Positions 26,096 to 38,963 of a stretch of DNA of 64,000 bases are shown here, piece after piece. Source of the stretch: Aquibium sp. A9E412. GTDB lineage: Bacteria; Pseudomonadota; Alphaproteobacteria; Rhizobiales; Rhizobiaceae. The DNA lies in assembly GCF_030398335.1 (NCBI RefSeq), contig NZ_JAOAOP010000005.1, forward strand, positions 1 to 64,000. Reading direction: 5' to 3'. The notes under the pieces were generated by a model, which made no database searches, was not told the origin of the DNA, and saw nothing but the letters and a program-made list of their open reading frames with translations. A program made the position numbers and the translations under genes. Each line of letters opens with the position of its first letter. Position 1 is the stretch's first letter.

Positions 26096-26542
26096 ATGGC
26101 AATGTCAGTGGGCTCGCAGGGGCGCAACGGCCACCGCCGCCGCGGTCGGCGGCAGGCGCTGATGTCGGAGATCAACGTCACGCCGTTCGTCGACGTGATG
26201 CTGGTGCTGCTCATCATCTTCATGGTGGCGGCGCCGCTGCTCACCGTCGGCGTGCCGATCGACCTGCCGGAGACGCAGGCGCAGGCGCTCAACTCGGAGA
26301 CCGAGCCGATCACCGTGTCGGTCAACCAGTCCGGCCAGGTCTTCCTGCAGGAGACCGAGGTGCCGCTCGAGGAGGTCGTGGCCAAGCTGCAGGCCATCGC
26401 CCGGGCCGGCTATGACGAGCGCATCTACGTGCGCGGCGACCGGGCGGCCGACTACGGCACCGTGATGCGGGTGATGGCGCGCATCTCGGCCGCCGGCTAC
26501 CGCAATCTCGGCCTGGTCACCCTGCAGGAACAGGACAACTGA
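26096..26542 (+). CDS. tolR: Tol-Pal proton channel subunit TolR
   Basis: This 148-residue ExbD/TolR protein has a basic N terminus (RRRGRRQ) and a single membrane helix with the essential proton-carrying Asp in [17 protein letters not shown] (about 28-45). A periplasmic domain follows, ending RNLGLVTLQ. It pairs with TolQ. The gene follows tolQ by 12 bp and precedes tolA by 7 bp. Confidence 0.95.
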   Translation: MAMSVGSQGRNGHRRRGRRQALMSEINVTPFVDVMLVLLIIFMVAAPLLTVGVPIDLPETQAQALNSETEPITVSVNQSGQVFLQETEVPLEEVVAKLQAIARAGYDERIYVRGDRAADYGTVMRVMARISAAGYRNLGLVTLQEQDN

Positions 26543-26549
26543 CGGCGCG

Positions 26550-27557
26550 ATGAAGACCGGCCTCGTCACATCGGTGGCCCTGCATGCGGCCCTGATCGGC
26601 ATCGGCCTCGTCTCGCTGCCGGCGCCGAAGGCGTTCGAGACGGCCGACGTCGAGGCGCTGCCGGTCGACATCGTGCCGATCGGCGCGATCACCCAGATGC
26701 AGGCCGGCGACAGCGCGGCCGAGCCCGCCGACACGCCGGCGCCGCAGCCGACCGAGCGGCCCGACACGGTGGAGGACGCGCGCACCGTGGGCGACAACGA
26801 CGTCGACCTCGACACGCCGCCGACGCCGAACGAAAGCCCGCGCCCGGTGGAGAGCGCGGCGGCGCCGCCGCCCGAGCCCGAGCCGGCGCCGGAGCCCGAC
26901 CCCGCGCCGGAGCCCGAACCCGCCCCGGCGCCCGCGCCGCAGGCCGAGGCCGAGCCGGCGCCGCCGCAGCCGGCGCCCGAGCCTGATCCGGTGGCCGAGA
27001 CCATCGCCGAGGAGGCCGAGCCGGAGCCGCAGCCCGAGCCCGAGCCCGAGCCCGAGCGTGTGGCGCTGCCCGAAAGCGCGCCGGTGCCGCAGACGCGGCC
27101 GGAGCCGCCGCGGCCGCGGCCGCAGCAGACGGCCGACAGCGACAGCGCGTTCGACGAGGACCAGATCGCCGCGCTGCTCAACCAGGAGGACGACGCCGGC
27201 GGCGGCGCGCAGCGCTCGCGCCAGCAGGCCGCGCTGGGCGGCGAGCGCACCACCGCCGAGCAGCTCAGCCAGGGCGAGATGGAGGCGCTGCGCAGCCAGC
27301 TCAGCGGCTGCTGGAACATCCCGATCGGCGCGGAGGGCGCGGACGGGCTGCGCGCCTCGGTCGAGTTCAGCGTCGGCAGCGACGGGCGGATCGACGGCAT
27401 GCCGCGGGTGGTCAGCTCGAGCGGCCACCGCCAGTTCGACGAGAGCGCGGTGCGCGCCATCCAGAAGTGCGACCAGCAGGGCCTGCGGCTGCCGGCCGGC
27501 AAGGCCGAGGTGTGGTCGCGCATCGTCGTCAACTTCGACCCCAGCGAGATGTTCTGA
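26550..27557 (+). CDS. tolA: TolA-like energy transducer
   Basis: This 335-residue protein has an N-terminal membrane helix ([19 protein letters not shown]). A long periplasmic region (about 55-210) is dominated by Pro-Glu-Pro-Ala repeats instead of the Ala/Lys helix of enteric TolA. The C-terminal domain III (about 245-335) includes [13 protein letters not shown] and SEMF at the end. TolA links TolQR to Pal and TolB. The repeats give many polyproline-type stretches that would extend stiffly across the periplasm. The tolR and tolB genes flank it closely. Confidence 0.93.
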   Translation: MKTGLVTSVALHAALIGIGLVSLPAPKAFETADVEALPVDIVPIGAITQMQAGDSAAEPADTPAPQPTERPDTVEDARTVGDNDVDLDTPPTPNESPRPVESAAAPPPEPEPAPEPDPAPEPEPAPAPAPQAEAEPAPPQPAPEPDPVAETIAEEAEPEPQPEPEPEPERVALPESAPVPQTRPEPPRPRPQQTADSDSAFDEDQIAALLNQEDDAGGGAQRSRQQAALGGERTTAEQLSQGEMEALRSQLSGCWNIPIGAEGADGLRASVEFSVGSDGRIDGMPRVVSSSGHRQFDESAVRAIQKCDQQGLRLPAGKAEVWSRIVVNFDPSEMF

Positions 27558-27606
27558 GACCCCAGTCCGACCACCGCGCGGGCGACCAGGAAGGCAAGGA
27601 CCCCCA

Positions 27607-28920
27607 ATGAGACGATCCCATCGCACGCTTCTCACCCTCTGCGCGCTCTTCGCCGCGTTCCTGACGGCGAGCCTGCCGGCGCGCGCGCTGGTCGAGATCG
27701 ACGTCAACAAGGGCGTGGTCGAGCCGCTGCCGATCGCCGTCACCGAGTTCCTGTCGGCCGACGGCATGGGCGCGCAGATCGCCGCGGTCGTCGAGGCCGA
27801 CCTGCGGCGCTCCGGCCTGTTCGCGCCGATCGACAAGGCCGCCTTCATCGAGAAGATCTCCAATCCCGACGTGGCGCCACGCTTCGAGGACTGGCGCGTG
27901 ATCAACGCCCAGGCGCTGGTCACCGGCCGGGTGACGCAGGAATCCGGCGGCCGGCTGCGCGCCGAGTTCCGGCTGTGGGACACCTTCGCCGGCCAGCAGC
28001 TCGTCGGCGAGCAGTTCTTCGCCACGCCGGCCAACTGGCGCCGCGTCGCGCACATCATCGCCGACACGATCTACGAGCGGCTGACGGGCGAGAAGGGCTA
28101 TTTCGACACCCGCATCGTCTACATCGACGAGTCGGGCCCGCGCGACCGCCGCGTCAAGCGACTGGCCATCATGGACCAGGACGGCGCCAACCACCGCTTC
28201 CTGTCTGACGGCCGGGCGATCGTGCTGACGCCGCGCTTCTCGCCGACGCGCCAGGAAATCACCTACATGTCCTACGAGAGCGGCCAGCCGCAGGTCTATC
28301 TCTTGCAGATCGAGACCGGGCAGCGCGAGCTCGTCGGCAACTTCCCCGGCATGACCTTCGCGCCGCGCTTCTCGCCCGACGGCCAGAAGGTCATCATGAG
28401 CCTGCTGCGCGACGACGGCAACTCGAACATCTTCACGATGGACCTGAGAAGCCGCAACACGACGCGGCTGACCAGCTCCAATTCGATCGACACCTCGCCG
28501 TCCTACGCGCCGGACGGGCAGCAGATCGTCTTCACCTCGGACCGCGGCGGCCGGCCGCAGATCTACGTGATGAACGCCGACGGCTCCGACCCGCGGCGCA
28601 TCTCGTTCGGCAACGGCAACTACTCGACGCCGGTGTGGTCGCCGCGCGGCGACCTGATCGCCTTCACCAAGCAGTCGGGCGGCGAGTTCTCGATCGGCGT
28701 CATGCGCACCGACGGCTCGCAGGAGCGCATCCTGACCACCGGCTTCCTGCAGGAGGGACCGACCTGGGCGCCGAACGGGCGGGTGCTGATGTTCTTCCGC
28801 CAGCAGGCCGGCAGCGGCGGGCCGCAGCTCCACACGATCGACCTGACCGGCCGCAACGAGCAGCGCATCGACACGCCCAACTTCGCCTCCGACCCGGCCT
28901 GGTCGCCGCTGCTCGAATAG
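27607..28920 (+). CDS. tolB: Tol-Pal periplasmic beta-propeller TolB
   Basis: This 437-residue protein has a signal peptide (cleavage after ARA, about residue 27). An N-terminal alpha/beta domain (about 30-165) is followed by a six-bladed WD40-like propeller with repeated SPDGQ/SPTRQ and [14 protein letters not shown]-type blades. It binds Pal and the TolA C-terminal domain. Start at 27607, 49 bp after tolA. Family length is normal. Confidence 0.96.
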   Translation: MRRSHRTLLTLCALFAAFLTASLPARALVEIDVNKGVVEPLPIAVTEFLSADGMGAQIAAVVEADLRRSGLFAPIDKAAFIEKISNPDVAPRFEDWRVINAQALVTGRVTQESGGRLRAEFRLWDTFAGQQLVGEQFFATPANWRRVAHIIADTIYERLTGEKGYFDTRIVYIDESGPRDRRVKRLAIMDQDGANHRFLSDGRAIVLTPRFSPTRQEITYMSYESGQPQVYLLQIETGQRELVGNFPGMTFAPRFSPDGQKVIMSLLRDDGNSNIFTMDLRSRNTTRLTSSNSIDTSPSYAPDGQQIVFTSDRGGRPQIYVMNADGSDPRRISFGNGNYSTPVWSPRGDLIAFTKQSGGEFSIGVMRTDGSQERILTTGFLQEGPTWAPNGRVLMFFRQQAGSGGPQLHTIDLTGRNEQRIDTPNFASDPAWSPLLE

Positions 28921-29101
28921 GGCGCAGACGCCGCGTTTCCGCCCCAATTGGCCCTACGGTGGCCGGGACGGGCCGTGGCCGGGGGACGATTCGGCCGGCG
29001 CGGCGCAACGATCCGTTAACCATCCGTCTTGAGGGGCGGTTAACCCACACGTGGTTACTGATCGTTGAACGGTTTCACTCGAATGCCAAGGAGAGGCGGC
29101 C

Positions 29102-29605
29102 ATGCGCCGTATCGCAGCATTGACCCGCAGCCCGATGGCCGTGGCCCTGGTGGCCTCGCTCGCCCTTGCCGGCTGCGCTTCGAAGCAATCGGTGCCCAAC
29201 ACGGCCGCCGAGATCGGGCTCGACGGGGCGGCGACGCCCGGCTCGCGCCAGGAGTTCACCGTGAAGATCGGCGACCGCGTCTTCTTCGACACCGATTCCT
29301 CGGTGATCCGGGCCGACGCGCAGGCGACGCTGGCGCGCCAGGCGCAGTGGCTGCGCCAGTATCCGTCCTACTCGATCACCATCGAGGGCCATGCCGACGA
29401 GCGCGGCACGCGCGAGTACAACCTGGCGCTCGGCGCCCGGCGCGCGGCGGCCACCCGCGACTTCCTCGTCTCGCAGGGCGTGCAGGCCACGCGCATGAAG
29501 ACGATCTCCTACGGCAAGGAGCGCCCGGTGGCGGTGTGCGACGACATCTCGTGCTGGTCGCAGAACCGGCGCGCGGTCACGGTGCTCAACGGCGCGGGAA
29601 GCTGA
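29102..29605 (+). CDS. pal: Peptidoglycan-associated lipoprotein Pal
   Basis: This 167-residue lipoprotein has a lipobox LALAGC (Cys24) and an OmpA-like C-terminal domain with RVFFDTDSS, ITIEGHADERGTREYNLALG and QNRRAVTVL. The diaminopimelate-binding Asp and Arg residues are present. Pal anchors the outer membrane to peptidoglycan and partners TolB. A 181-bp gap from tolB carries AT-rich TTAACC elements and probably a separate promoter. AGGAG precedes the ATG. Confidence 0.96.
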   Translation: MRRIAALTRSPMAVALVASLALAGCASKQSVPNTAAEIGLDGAATPGSRQEFTVKIGDRVFFDTDSSVIRADAQATLARQAQWLRQYPSYSITIEGHADERGTREYNLALGARRAAATRDFLVSQGVQATRMKTISYGKERPVAVCDDISCWSQNRRAVTVLNGAGS

Positions 29606-29733
29606 CCCCGGCCGCCGTCCTGCGGCGCACAGAGGCGGCGGCATCAAAATTTGGCCGAAGTCTCGCGACCTGATAGAAGCCAATCGAGTGCGGCCGCGCG
29701 CCGCAGCCAATTGTCTTCAAGGGCGCGATCGAC

Positions 29734-30753
29734 ATGATAACGCGAACAGTCCTGAGCGGCGTCTTGGCGCTGCCGCTCCTGGCGGCCGTGGCAAGCCCGG
29801 CCGCCGCGCTCCGCGGCCCGGCCGACGGTGCACACGAGGCGCGGGCCGCGCTGGCCGCACAACCCGATCCGGTCCGCACGCCGCGTCCGGCGGCCGGGCT
29901 TCCGGACGGGTCGGACGCGCCGGTGCTGCTCGCCCAGGCGGTCGACCCGCGCGTCACCGCGCTGGAAGAGCAGGTGCGCCAGCTCAACGGCCGCATCGAG
30001 GAGCTCAACTTCCAGATCCTGCAGATGCAGGACCAGATGCGCCGCATGCAGGAAGACAACGAGTTCCGCTTCCAGCAGCTCGAGCAGCGCTCCGATGCCG
30101 GCGCCCCGGCCGGCGGCGAGGCGCCGCCGGCGACGGCGGCGCAGGAGGGCGCGCCGGCGGCCGGCGACGATGTCGCGGTGGCACGCGGCGAGCCCGAGCG
30201 CACCTTCGGCTCGATCACCTTCGATGCCGACGGCAACGTGGTGGGCGCGGCGCCGGGCGATCCGGCGCCGGCGGCCTCCGCGCCAGCAGAAGACGGGGCG
30301 GGCGCGGCCGCCGCCCCGCAGGGCTCGCAGGCCGCCGACCAGACCACCGTCGCAGCGCTGCCGCCGACCGACGACCCGGAAGAGCTCTACCGCAACGCCT
30401 ACGAGTTCATCCTGTCGGGCGACTACCGCACGGCGGAGGCCGGATTCCGCGACCACATCGACCGCTTTCCCGGCGACCCGCGCGCCTCGGACGCGCATTT
30501 CTGGCTCGGCGAGGCGCTGCTCGGCCAGGACCGCTACCGCGACGCGGCCGAGGTCTTCCTGCGCGCCAACCGCGAGTATCCCGACGCGAAGAAGGCGCCC
30601 GACATGCTGCTCAAGCTCGGCATCTCGCTGGCCGCCATGAACCAGCGCGACGTCGCCTGCGCCACCTATGACGAGATCGGCAAGCGCTATCCCGGCGCCT
30701 CCGACGCGCTGCGCGAGCGCGTCCGGCAGGAACGGGCGCTGGCCGGGTGCTGA
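29734..30753 (+). CDS. cpoB: Cell division coordinator CpoB / tol-pal protein YbgF
   Basis: This 339-residue periplasmic protein has a signal peptide (about 1-29) and an N-terminal trimerising coiled coil (about 70-120, ALEEQVRQLNGRIEELNFQI). A Gly/Ala/Pro-rich linker (about 125-210) leads to three C-terminal TPRs (about 215-335) ending in a single Cys. In E. coli CpoB coordinates peptidoglycan synthesis with Tol-driven constriction. It is the last gene of the tol-pal cluster and overlaps tilS by 7 bp. Confidence 0.93.
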   Translation: MITRTVLSGVLALPLLAAVASPAAALRGPADGAHEARAALAAQPDPVRTPRPAAGLPDGSDAPVLLAQAVDPRVTALEEQVRQLNGRIEELNFQILQMQDQMRRMQEDNEFRFQQLEQRSDAGAPAGGEAPPATAAQEGAPAAGDDVAVARGEPERTFGSITFDADGNVVGAAPGDPAPAASAPAEDGAGAAAAPQGSQAADQTTVAALPPTDDPEELYRNAYEFILSGDYRTAEAGFRDHIDRFPGDPRASDAHFWLGEALLGQDRYRDAAEVFLRANREYPDAKKAPDMLLKLGISLAAMNQRDVACATYDEIGKRYPGASDALRERVRQERALAGC

Positions 30754-32111
30754 CCCGGGCGCACGAGCCTCTTCCCGACCCCGGCCGCCTGTTCGGCGAC
30801 CTCCACCTTGCAGGACGCACCACCGTCGTCGCCGCGGTGTCGGGCGGCGGCGATTCGCTCGCCCTGCTGCTGCTCTTCCAGGCCTATCTGGCGCGGCTCG
30901 CCGCGCCGCCGGCCCTCGTGGCCGTGACCGTCGACCACCGGCTGCGGCCCGGCTCGGGCGCGGAGGCGGAGGCGGTCGCGCGGCTGTGCGCGGCGCGCGG
31001 CATCGCCCACCGCACCGTCGCCTGGCGGGCGCGGCGGCCGGCGAGCGGCTTGCAGGCGGCCGCGCGCGCGGCGCGCCATGCGCTGCTTGCCGAAGCGGCC
31101 GGCGCGGCCGGCACCGACCTCGTGCTGACCGGCCACACCGCCGACGACCAGGCCGAGACGGTGGCCATGCGGGCCGGCCGCGGCGGCGGGCGCGGCATGG
31201 CCGGCATCGCGCCGGCGACGCTCTATGACGGCCGGGTGTGGTTCGTGCGCCCGCTGCTCGGCACGCGGCGGGTAGCGCTGCGCCGGGTGCTGCAGGCGCA
31301 CGGCGTCGCCTGGCACGACGATCCGAGCAACCGCGACCCCGCCTTCGAGCGCGCCCGGCTGCGTGCCGCGCTCGACGAACCGGCGATCGCCGCCCGGCTG
31401 ACCGAGGCCCGGCAGGCGGCGGCGGCGCGCCGCGGGCTCAACCGGTCGGCGGCGGCGCTGATCGACGCGGCGGCGGCGCGGGTCGCGCCGGGCCTCTTGC
31501 GTGTCGACCCGGCGGCGCTTGCGGGCGAGGCCGAGACGGCCGTCCACGCGCTGCGCCTGCTGCTCGCCGTGGCGGGCGGCCGCGACCAGCTCGCCGACCT
31601 GGCGCGCACCCGGGCGCTGGCCGCGCGGCTTGCCGCCGGGCCGTGCCGCGCCACCTTGTCGCGGGCGCTGGTCGTGCGCCGGCGCGAGGGCGTCTTCCTG
31701 CTGCGCGAGGCGCGCGGGCTGCCCGCCGTGCCGCTCGGCGCGGACCCGGTGGTGTGGGACGGCCGCTACCGGATCGCGCGCCGCGAGGCAGAAATCCCGC
31801 CGGCCGGCGGCGACGCAGCCACCATCGCCGCGCTCGGCCGGGTGCCGGTCCCGGCCGCGGCGATCGGCGACGGCGCTCCGGCCGCGCTGGCACGGGCGGC
31901 GATGGCGGCCGAACCGGCGCTGTGGCGCGGCGGCGTGTGCCTCGGCCCGACCGCCGGCCGCGCTGCGGTCGCGTGCACCCCGGTCACCGGGCCGTGGGTC
32001 CGCCATCTGCCGGCCTTCGACCTCGGCCCGGCGGCGGCGCTTGCGCGCCTCGTCGGCGCGCCGGAACCGCCCGCTTCGCCTTGGCGCGGACACATTGAAC
32101 CGCTTGCTTAA
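30747..32111 (+). CDS. tilS: tRNA(Ile)-lysidine synthase
   Basis: This 454-residue N-type ATP pyrophosphatase has the P-loop SGGGDS (32-37), then VTVDHRLRPGSG, TGHTADDQAETV and MAGIAP motifs typical of TilS. TilS lysidinylates C34 of tRNA-Ile(CAU), changing its decoding from AUG to AUA. Translation probably starts at GTG 30747, overlapping cpoB. The C-terminal region beyond residue 220 is Ala/Arg-rich and poorly conserved, as in other alphaproteobacteria. Confidence 0.92.
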   Translation: MLTRAHEPLPDPGRLFGDLHLAGRTTVVAAVSGGGDSLALLLLFQAYLARLAAPPALVAVTVDHRLRPGSGAEAEAVARLCAARGIAHRTVAWRARRPASGLQAAARAARHALLAEAAGAAGTDLVLTGHTADDQAETVAMRAGRGGGRGMAGIAPATLYDGRVWFVRPLLGTRRVALRRVLQAHGVAWHDDPSNRDPAFERARLRAALDEPAIAARLTEARQAAAARRGLNRSAAALIDAAAARVAPGLLRVDPAALAGEAETAVHALRLLLAVAGGRDQLADLARTRALAARLAAGPCRATLSRALVVRRREGVFLLREARGLPAVPLGADPVVWDGRYRIARREAEIPPAGGDAATIAALGRVPVPAAAIGDGAPAALARAAMAAEPALWRGGVCLGPTAGRAAVACTPVTGPWVRHLPAFDLGPAAALARLVGAPEPPASPWRGHIEPLA

Positions 32112-32129
32112 CCGAGACGGAGCGCCGCG

Positions 32130-32162
32130 CTTGGCAAGCCAGCGGGTGCTCCCTATGTTAGG
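32130..32162 (+). promoter_or_regulatory. Heat-shock (sigma32-type) promoter of ftsH
   Basis: CTTG (32130-32133), an 18-bp spacer, then CCTATGTTAG (32152-32161) matches the alphaproteobacterial RpoH consensus CTTG-N17/18-CYTATNTNNG at every fixed position. It lies 55 bp before the ftsH start codon. The rpoH gene is in the same window at 59.6 kb. Confidence 0.7.
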
Positions 32163-32216
32163 CGAAACCACCTCACACGGACGGGGCCGCGCGCCGGCGC
32201 ACCCAGCGGGACGCAT

Positions 32217-34157
<1,941 letters not shown>

Positions 34158-34183
34158 GCCCGCCGCCTTCGCCAGAAAACGAG

Positions 34184-34211
34184 ACGCCGCAGCCGCCGCT
34201 GCGGCGTTTTT
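34184..34211 (+). terminator. Rho-independent terminator of ftsH
   Basis: A perfect 10-bp stem ACGCCGCAGC/GCTGCGGCGT with loop CGCC is followed by five T. It lies 26 bp after the ftsH stop. Confidence 0.88.
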
Positions 34212-34242
34212 CGTTTGGCAGAGGGTATGCGGCCGACGGCGG

Positions 34243-34875
34243 TCAGCCGTCGCCGGCGAGCGCCCGCTCGAGGGCGAGCAGCATGTGCGCCTCGATCTCG
34301 CCGCGTAGCGCCGCCCGGTCGGCCGGCTCCGGCGCCACGAGATAGAGGTCGACCAGCGTGCCGAGCAGAACCGCCATGAAGCGCAGCCGCTCCGGCGCCG
34401 GCGGCCCGCCGGCATAACGCGCGAGAAACGGCGCCAGCAGGTCGCCGGCCACCGACACCTCGTCGTTGCCGCCCTGGTCCTGGGCGATCGGGCGCAGCGC
34501 CCGCATGGCCGCCAGCAGCGGCGCGTGGGCCGGCTCGGCCTCGGCCGCCTCGAGATAGAGCGCCAGCACGCGGCGCGCCGCCCGGTGCACGTCGAGGCCG
34601 GCATCGAGCGTGTCGAGCGCCTGCCCGCAGCGGCGCACGATGCGCGTCACCGTGCCGTCATAGGCGGCCAGCAGCAGCGCCTCGCGGTCGGCGAAATAGC
34701 GGTAGATGGTGCCGACCGAGGCGCCGGTCTCGGCGGCGATGCGCGTGGTGGTGACGGCGTCGGCCCCCTCCCGCACGCAGACCCGCTCGACGGCGGCCAG
34801 CAGCGCCGCGCGCGTGGCCCGCGCCCGCGCCTGGCGCGGCTCCACCGTCCTGTCGCTGCCGTTCGGACTTCGCAT
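34243..34875 (-). CDS. TetR-family transcriptional regulator
   Basis: This 210-residue protein has an N-terminal helix-turn-helix (about 22-66, TTRIAAETGASVGTIYRYFADREALLLAAYD) and a helical ligand-binding domain. The start at 34875 puts about 20 residues before the HTH; the frame continues upstream but overlaps the likely operator. It is divergent from the beta-helix/cytochrome gene pair, with a 15-bp perfect palindrome in the intergenic region, so it probably controls that pair and itself. The ligand is unknown. Confidence 0.9.
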   Translation of the reverse strand: MRSPNGSDRTVEPRQARARATRAALLAAVERVCVREGADAVTTTRIAAETGASVGTIYRYFADREALLLAAYDGTVTRIVRRCGQALDTLDAGLDVHRAARRVLALYLEAAEAEPAHAPLLAAMRALRPIAQDQGGNDEVSVAGDLLAPFLARYAGGPPAPERLRFMAVLLGTLVDLYLVAPEPADRAALRGEIEAHMLLALERALAGDG

Positions 34876-34880
34876 GATAA

Positions 34881-34895
34881 ATGAAACTCTTTCAT
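34881..34895. promoter_or_regulatory. Palindromic operator, probably for the divergent TetR regulator
   Basis: ATGAAA-CTC-TTTCAT is a perfect 15-bp palindrome 6 bp from the TetR start codon and 72 bp from the beta-helix gene. Its size and position suit a TetR dimer site. Confidence 0.6.
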
Positions 34896-34967
34896 GTTTC
34901 TTGACTCCCGTCCAGCACCGGCGCATCGTGGCCTGAGACAAACGGCCGCGGGCCGAGGGAGGACGTG

Positions 34968-36206
34968 ATGAGGACAGGGATCGCCGCGGCGCTGGCCGCA
35001 GCGTTGACGCTCGGGGTTTCCGCCACCCCGCTGCTGGCGGCCGAGCTGACGGTAGAGCCGGGCGAGGGCGCCAACCAGCGGCTCATCGAGGCGCTGATCC
35101 TGGCTGAGCCGGGCGACACGGTGGCGATCGGCGCCGGCCGCTTCGAGCTCGTCGACGGGCTGTCGCTCGACGTCGACGACGTGACGGTGCGCGGCGCCGG
35201 GCCGGATGCGACGGTGCTCTCCTTCAAGGGCCAGACCGGAGCCGGCGAGGGGCTGCTGGTCACCTCCGACCGTGTGGTGCTGGAGGACTTCGCCGTCGAG
35301 GACACGCGCGGCGACGGCGTCAAGGCGAAGGGCTCCGACCAGATCACCTTCCGCAACCTGCGGGTCGAGTGGACCAACGGGCCGGACGCGGCGAACGGCG
35401 CCTACGGCGTCTATCCGGTGTCGTCGACGAACGTGCTGATCGATGGCGTGACGGTGCGCGGCGCCTCCGACGCCGGCATCTATGTCGGCCAGAGCCAGGA
35501 CATCGTGGTGCGCAACAGCCGCGCCGAGTTCAACGTCGCGGGCATCGAGATCGAGAACTCCTTCCGCGCCGACGTCTACGGCAATGTCGCGACGCGCAAC
35601 ACCGGCGGCATCCTGATCTTCGACCTGCCCAACCTGCCGCAGCAGGGCGGCCACGACATCCGCGTCTTCGACAACGAGGTGGTCGACAACGACACGCCGA
35701 ACTTCGCGCCGGAGGGCAACATCGTCGCCATCGTGCCGAAGGGCATGGGCATCATGGTGATGGCCAACCGCAACGTGCACGTCTTCGGCAACCGGCTGTC
35801 GGGCAACGGCACGGCGCATGTGCTGATCGCCGCCTATCCGGAGGACTACGACGACGACAGCTACATGTTCGTGCCGCGCGGCGTCTACGTGCACGACAAC
35901 GAGTACGGGCCGGGCGGCGAGGCGCCGGACGGCGAGGTCGGCACGCTGATCTCCGACATCACCGGCACGCCGGTGCCCGACATCGTGTGGGACGGGGTGA
36001 CGCGCATTCCGGAGTACTTCTCCTGGGTGGCGGCGCCGGACCGCATCTATGTCGAGGAGGCGGAGGGCACCACCTTCGCCAGCCTCAAGATGATCTCGCA
36101 GATGCTCTTGCCGTGGAGCGTGTCGCCCGACACCGACATCGCCGGCTATGCCGGCAGCCTGCCGGAGCCGGCGCCGGTCGAGCTGCCGCAGGACGGCGGC
36201 GCCTGA
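34968..36206 (+). CDS. Periplasmic parallel beta-helix protein (TIGR03805-like)
   Basis: This 412-residue protein has a signal peptide (cleavage after LLAA, about residue 24). About eight right-handed parallel beta-helix coils follow (repeated V-x-N/D-G-I-x-V and NNEV turns, residues about 50-290), then a C-terminal region with conserved IPEYFSWV. This family is found next to the di-haem cytochrome family encoded just downstream, as here (1 bp between stop and start). Beta-helix proteins usually bind or cleave polysaccharide; the real substrate is unknown. GGGAGG precedes the ATG. Confidence 0.85.
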   Translation: MRTGIAAALAAALTLGVSATPLLAAELTVEPGEGANQRLIEALILAEPGDTVAIGAGRFELVDGLSLDVDDVTVRGAGPDATVLSFKGQTGAGEGLLVTSDRVVLEDFAVEDTRGDGVKAKGSDQITFRNLRVEWTNGPDAANGAYGVYPVSSTNVLIDGVTVRGASDAGIYVGQSQDIVVRNSRAEFNVAGIEIENSFRADVYGNVATRNTGGILIFDLPNLPQQGGHDIRVFDNEVVDNDTPNFAPEGNIVAIVPKGMGIMVMANRNVHVFGNRLSGNGTAHVLIAAYPEDYDDDSYMFVPRGVYVHDNEYGPGGEAPDGEVGTLISDITGTPVPDIVWDGVTRIPEYFSWVAAPDRIYVEEAEGTTFASLKMISQMLLPWSVSPDTDIAGYAGSLPEPAPVELPQDGGA

Positions 36207-36207
36207 C

Positions 36208-37305
36208 GTGACGGGCGCGGGCCGCGCAATCGCCCCGCTCGGCCGGGCCGCGGCGGGCGGCCTCGCCCTCGCCCTCGCGGTCGCTCTCGTGCTTGCCGCC
36301 GGCGCGGCGCCGGCACGGGCGGTGTCGGCCGAGGCGGTTCTCGCCGAGCGGCCGCCGCGGCTGTTGTCGGCCTTCGGCCTGTTCGCGGACCCGGCCGCGC
36401 AGGTGCCGGCGGCGGGCGTCGTGCCGTTCGCGCCGACCACGCCGCTGTTCACCGACCATGCGGTGAAGTTCCGCTTCGTGCACGTGCCGGAGGGCAAGGC
36501 GGCGCGCTATGACGGCGAGGAGGCGTTCGACTTCCCCGTCGGCAGCGTGCTGGTCAAGACCTTCGCCTTCGTGCGGCCCGACGCGCCGCAGGCGCGGCCG
36601 CGCCTCGTCGAGACGCGGCTTCTGCTGCGCCACGACGACGGCTGGCAGGCCTGGGCCTATCTGTGGAACGCGGCGCAGACCGACGCCGAGCTGACGATCG
36701 CCGGCGCGCGCGTGCCGGTCGAGACGCGCGACGCGGCCGGCCGGCCGGTCGCCTTCGAGCACGCGGTGCCCAACAAGAACCAGTGCAAGGGCTGCCACGC
36801 GCTCGACGGCGCGATCGTGCCGCTCGGCCCCAAGGCGCGCAACCTCAACGCCGTCTTCGCCTATCCCGACGGGACGACGGCCGACCAGCTCGCGCACTGG
36901 CGCGCGGCGGGCCTGCTCGAGGGCGGGCCGGCGCCGCAGGACGCACCGGCGGTGCCCGACTGGCGCGACGCCGGGGCGCCGCTCGACGCCCGCGCCCGCG
37001 CCTGGCTCGACGTCAACTGCGCGCACTGCCACCGGCGCGCCGGGCCGGCCAGCAATTCCGGCCTGTTCCTCACCTGGCAGGAGGACGATCCGGTGGCGCT
37101 CGGCATCGGCAAGCGGCCGGTCGCCGCCGGCCGCGGCTCGGGCGGCCGGCCCTTCGACATCGCGCCCGGCCGGCCCGACGAGTCCATCCTGCTCTACCGC
37201 GTGGAAAGCGTGGAGCCCGGCGTGATGATGCCGGAGCTCGGCCGCAGCTTGCCCGATCCGGAGGCGGTCGAACTGCTGCGCGCCTGGATCGCCGACATGC
37301 GCTGA
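36208..37305 (+). CDS. Di-haem c-type cytochrome, SO2930/HNE_0200 family (TIGR03806-like)
   Basis: This 365-residue exported protein has a signal anchor/peptide (about 12-38). It has two haem-binding motifs, CKGCH (193-197) and CAHCH (271-275); the second is followed by a possible Met ligand in GVMMPELG (about 338-345). It is presumed to be a periplasmic electron carrier or oxidoreductase. It starts at a GTG one base after the stop of the beta-helix gene, so the two are translationally coupled. The pair is a recurrent two-gene module in proteobacteria of undefined role. Confidence 0.85.
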   Translation: MTGAGRAIAPLGRAAAGGLALALAVALVLAAGAAPARAVSAEAVLAERPPRLLSAFGLFADPAAQVPAAGVVPFAPTTPLFTDHAVKFRFVHVPEGKAARYDGEEAFDFPVGSVLVKTFAFVRPDAPQARPRLVETRLLLRHDDGWQAWAYLWNAAQTDAELTIAGARVPVETRDAAGRPVAFEHAVPNKNQCKGCHALDGAIVPLGPKARNLNAVFAYPDGTTADQLAHWRAAGLLEGGPAPQDAPAVPDWRDAGAPLDARARAWLDVNCAHCHRRAGPASNSGLFLTWQEDDPVALGIGKRPVAAGRGSGGRPFDIAPGRPDESILLYRVESVEPGVMMPELGRSLPDPEAVELLRAWIADMR

Positions 37306-37483
37306 GGCGGCCGTTAACCCGTCCTTACCGGAGTTTCGCTAGGGTCTGCGGCGGATCGGCAGACCCAGTGTCGCGCCCGTACCGCAACGTTTCACTTTCT
37401 CATAGAAAGTGATGCAAAACGGCCCGGATTCTGTGGCAATGAGGGCTTCGCGCGGGCAGCGACAGGAATCGGGGCGGGGACGC

Positions 37484-38836
<1,353 letters not shown>

Positions 38837-38963
38837 TTCGCCGCAGCGGACCGCAGCACGGCCCGCTTGTTCATCGCCATGCGGCCGCATGGCGGCCGAT
38901 CTACAGCAATCTCTTGCACTGCTGGCAAGAAAATCCGCTTTTCGGCATGGTTAAGCGTTAGGG

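Noticed and set aside
37314-37328. TTAA-CCCGTCC-TTAC as a CtrA site before glmM
   Set aside because: One mismatch in the second half-site and no independent support; glmM is not an expected CtrA target.
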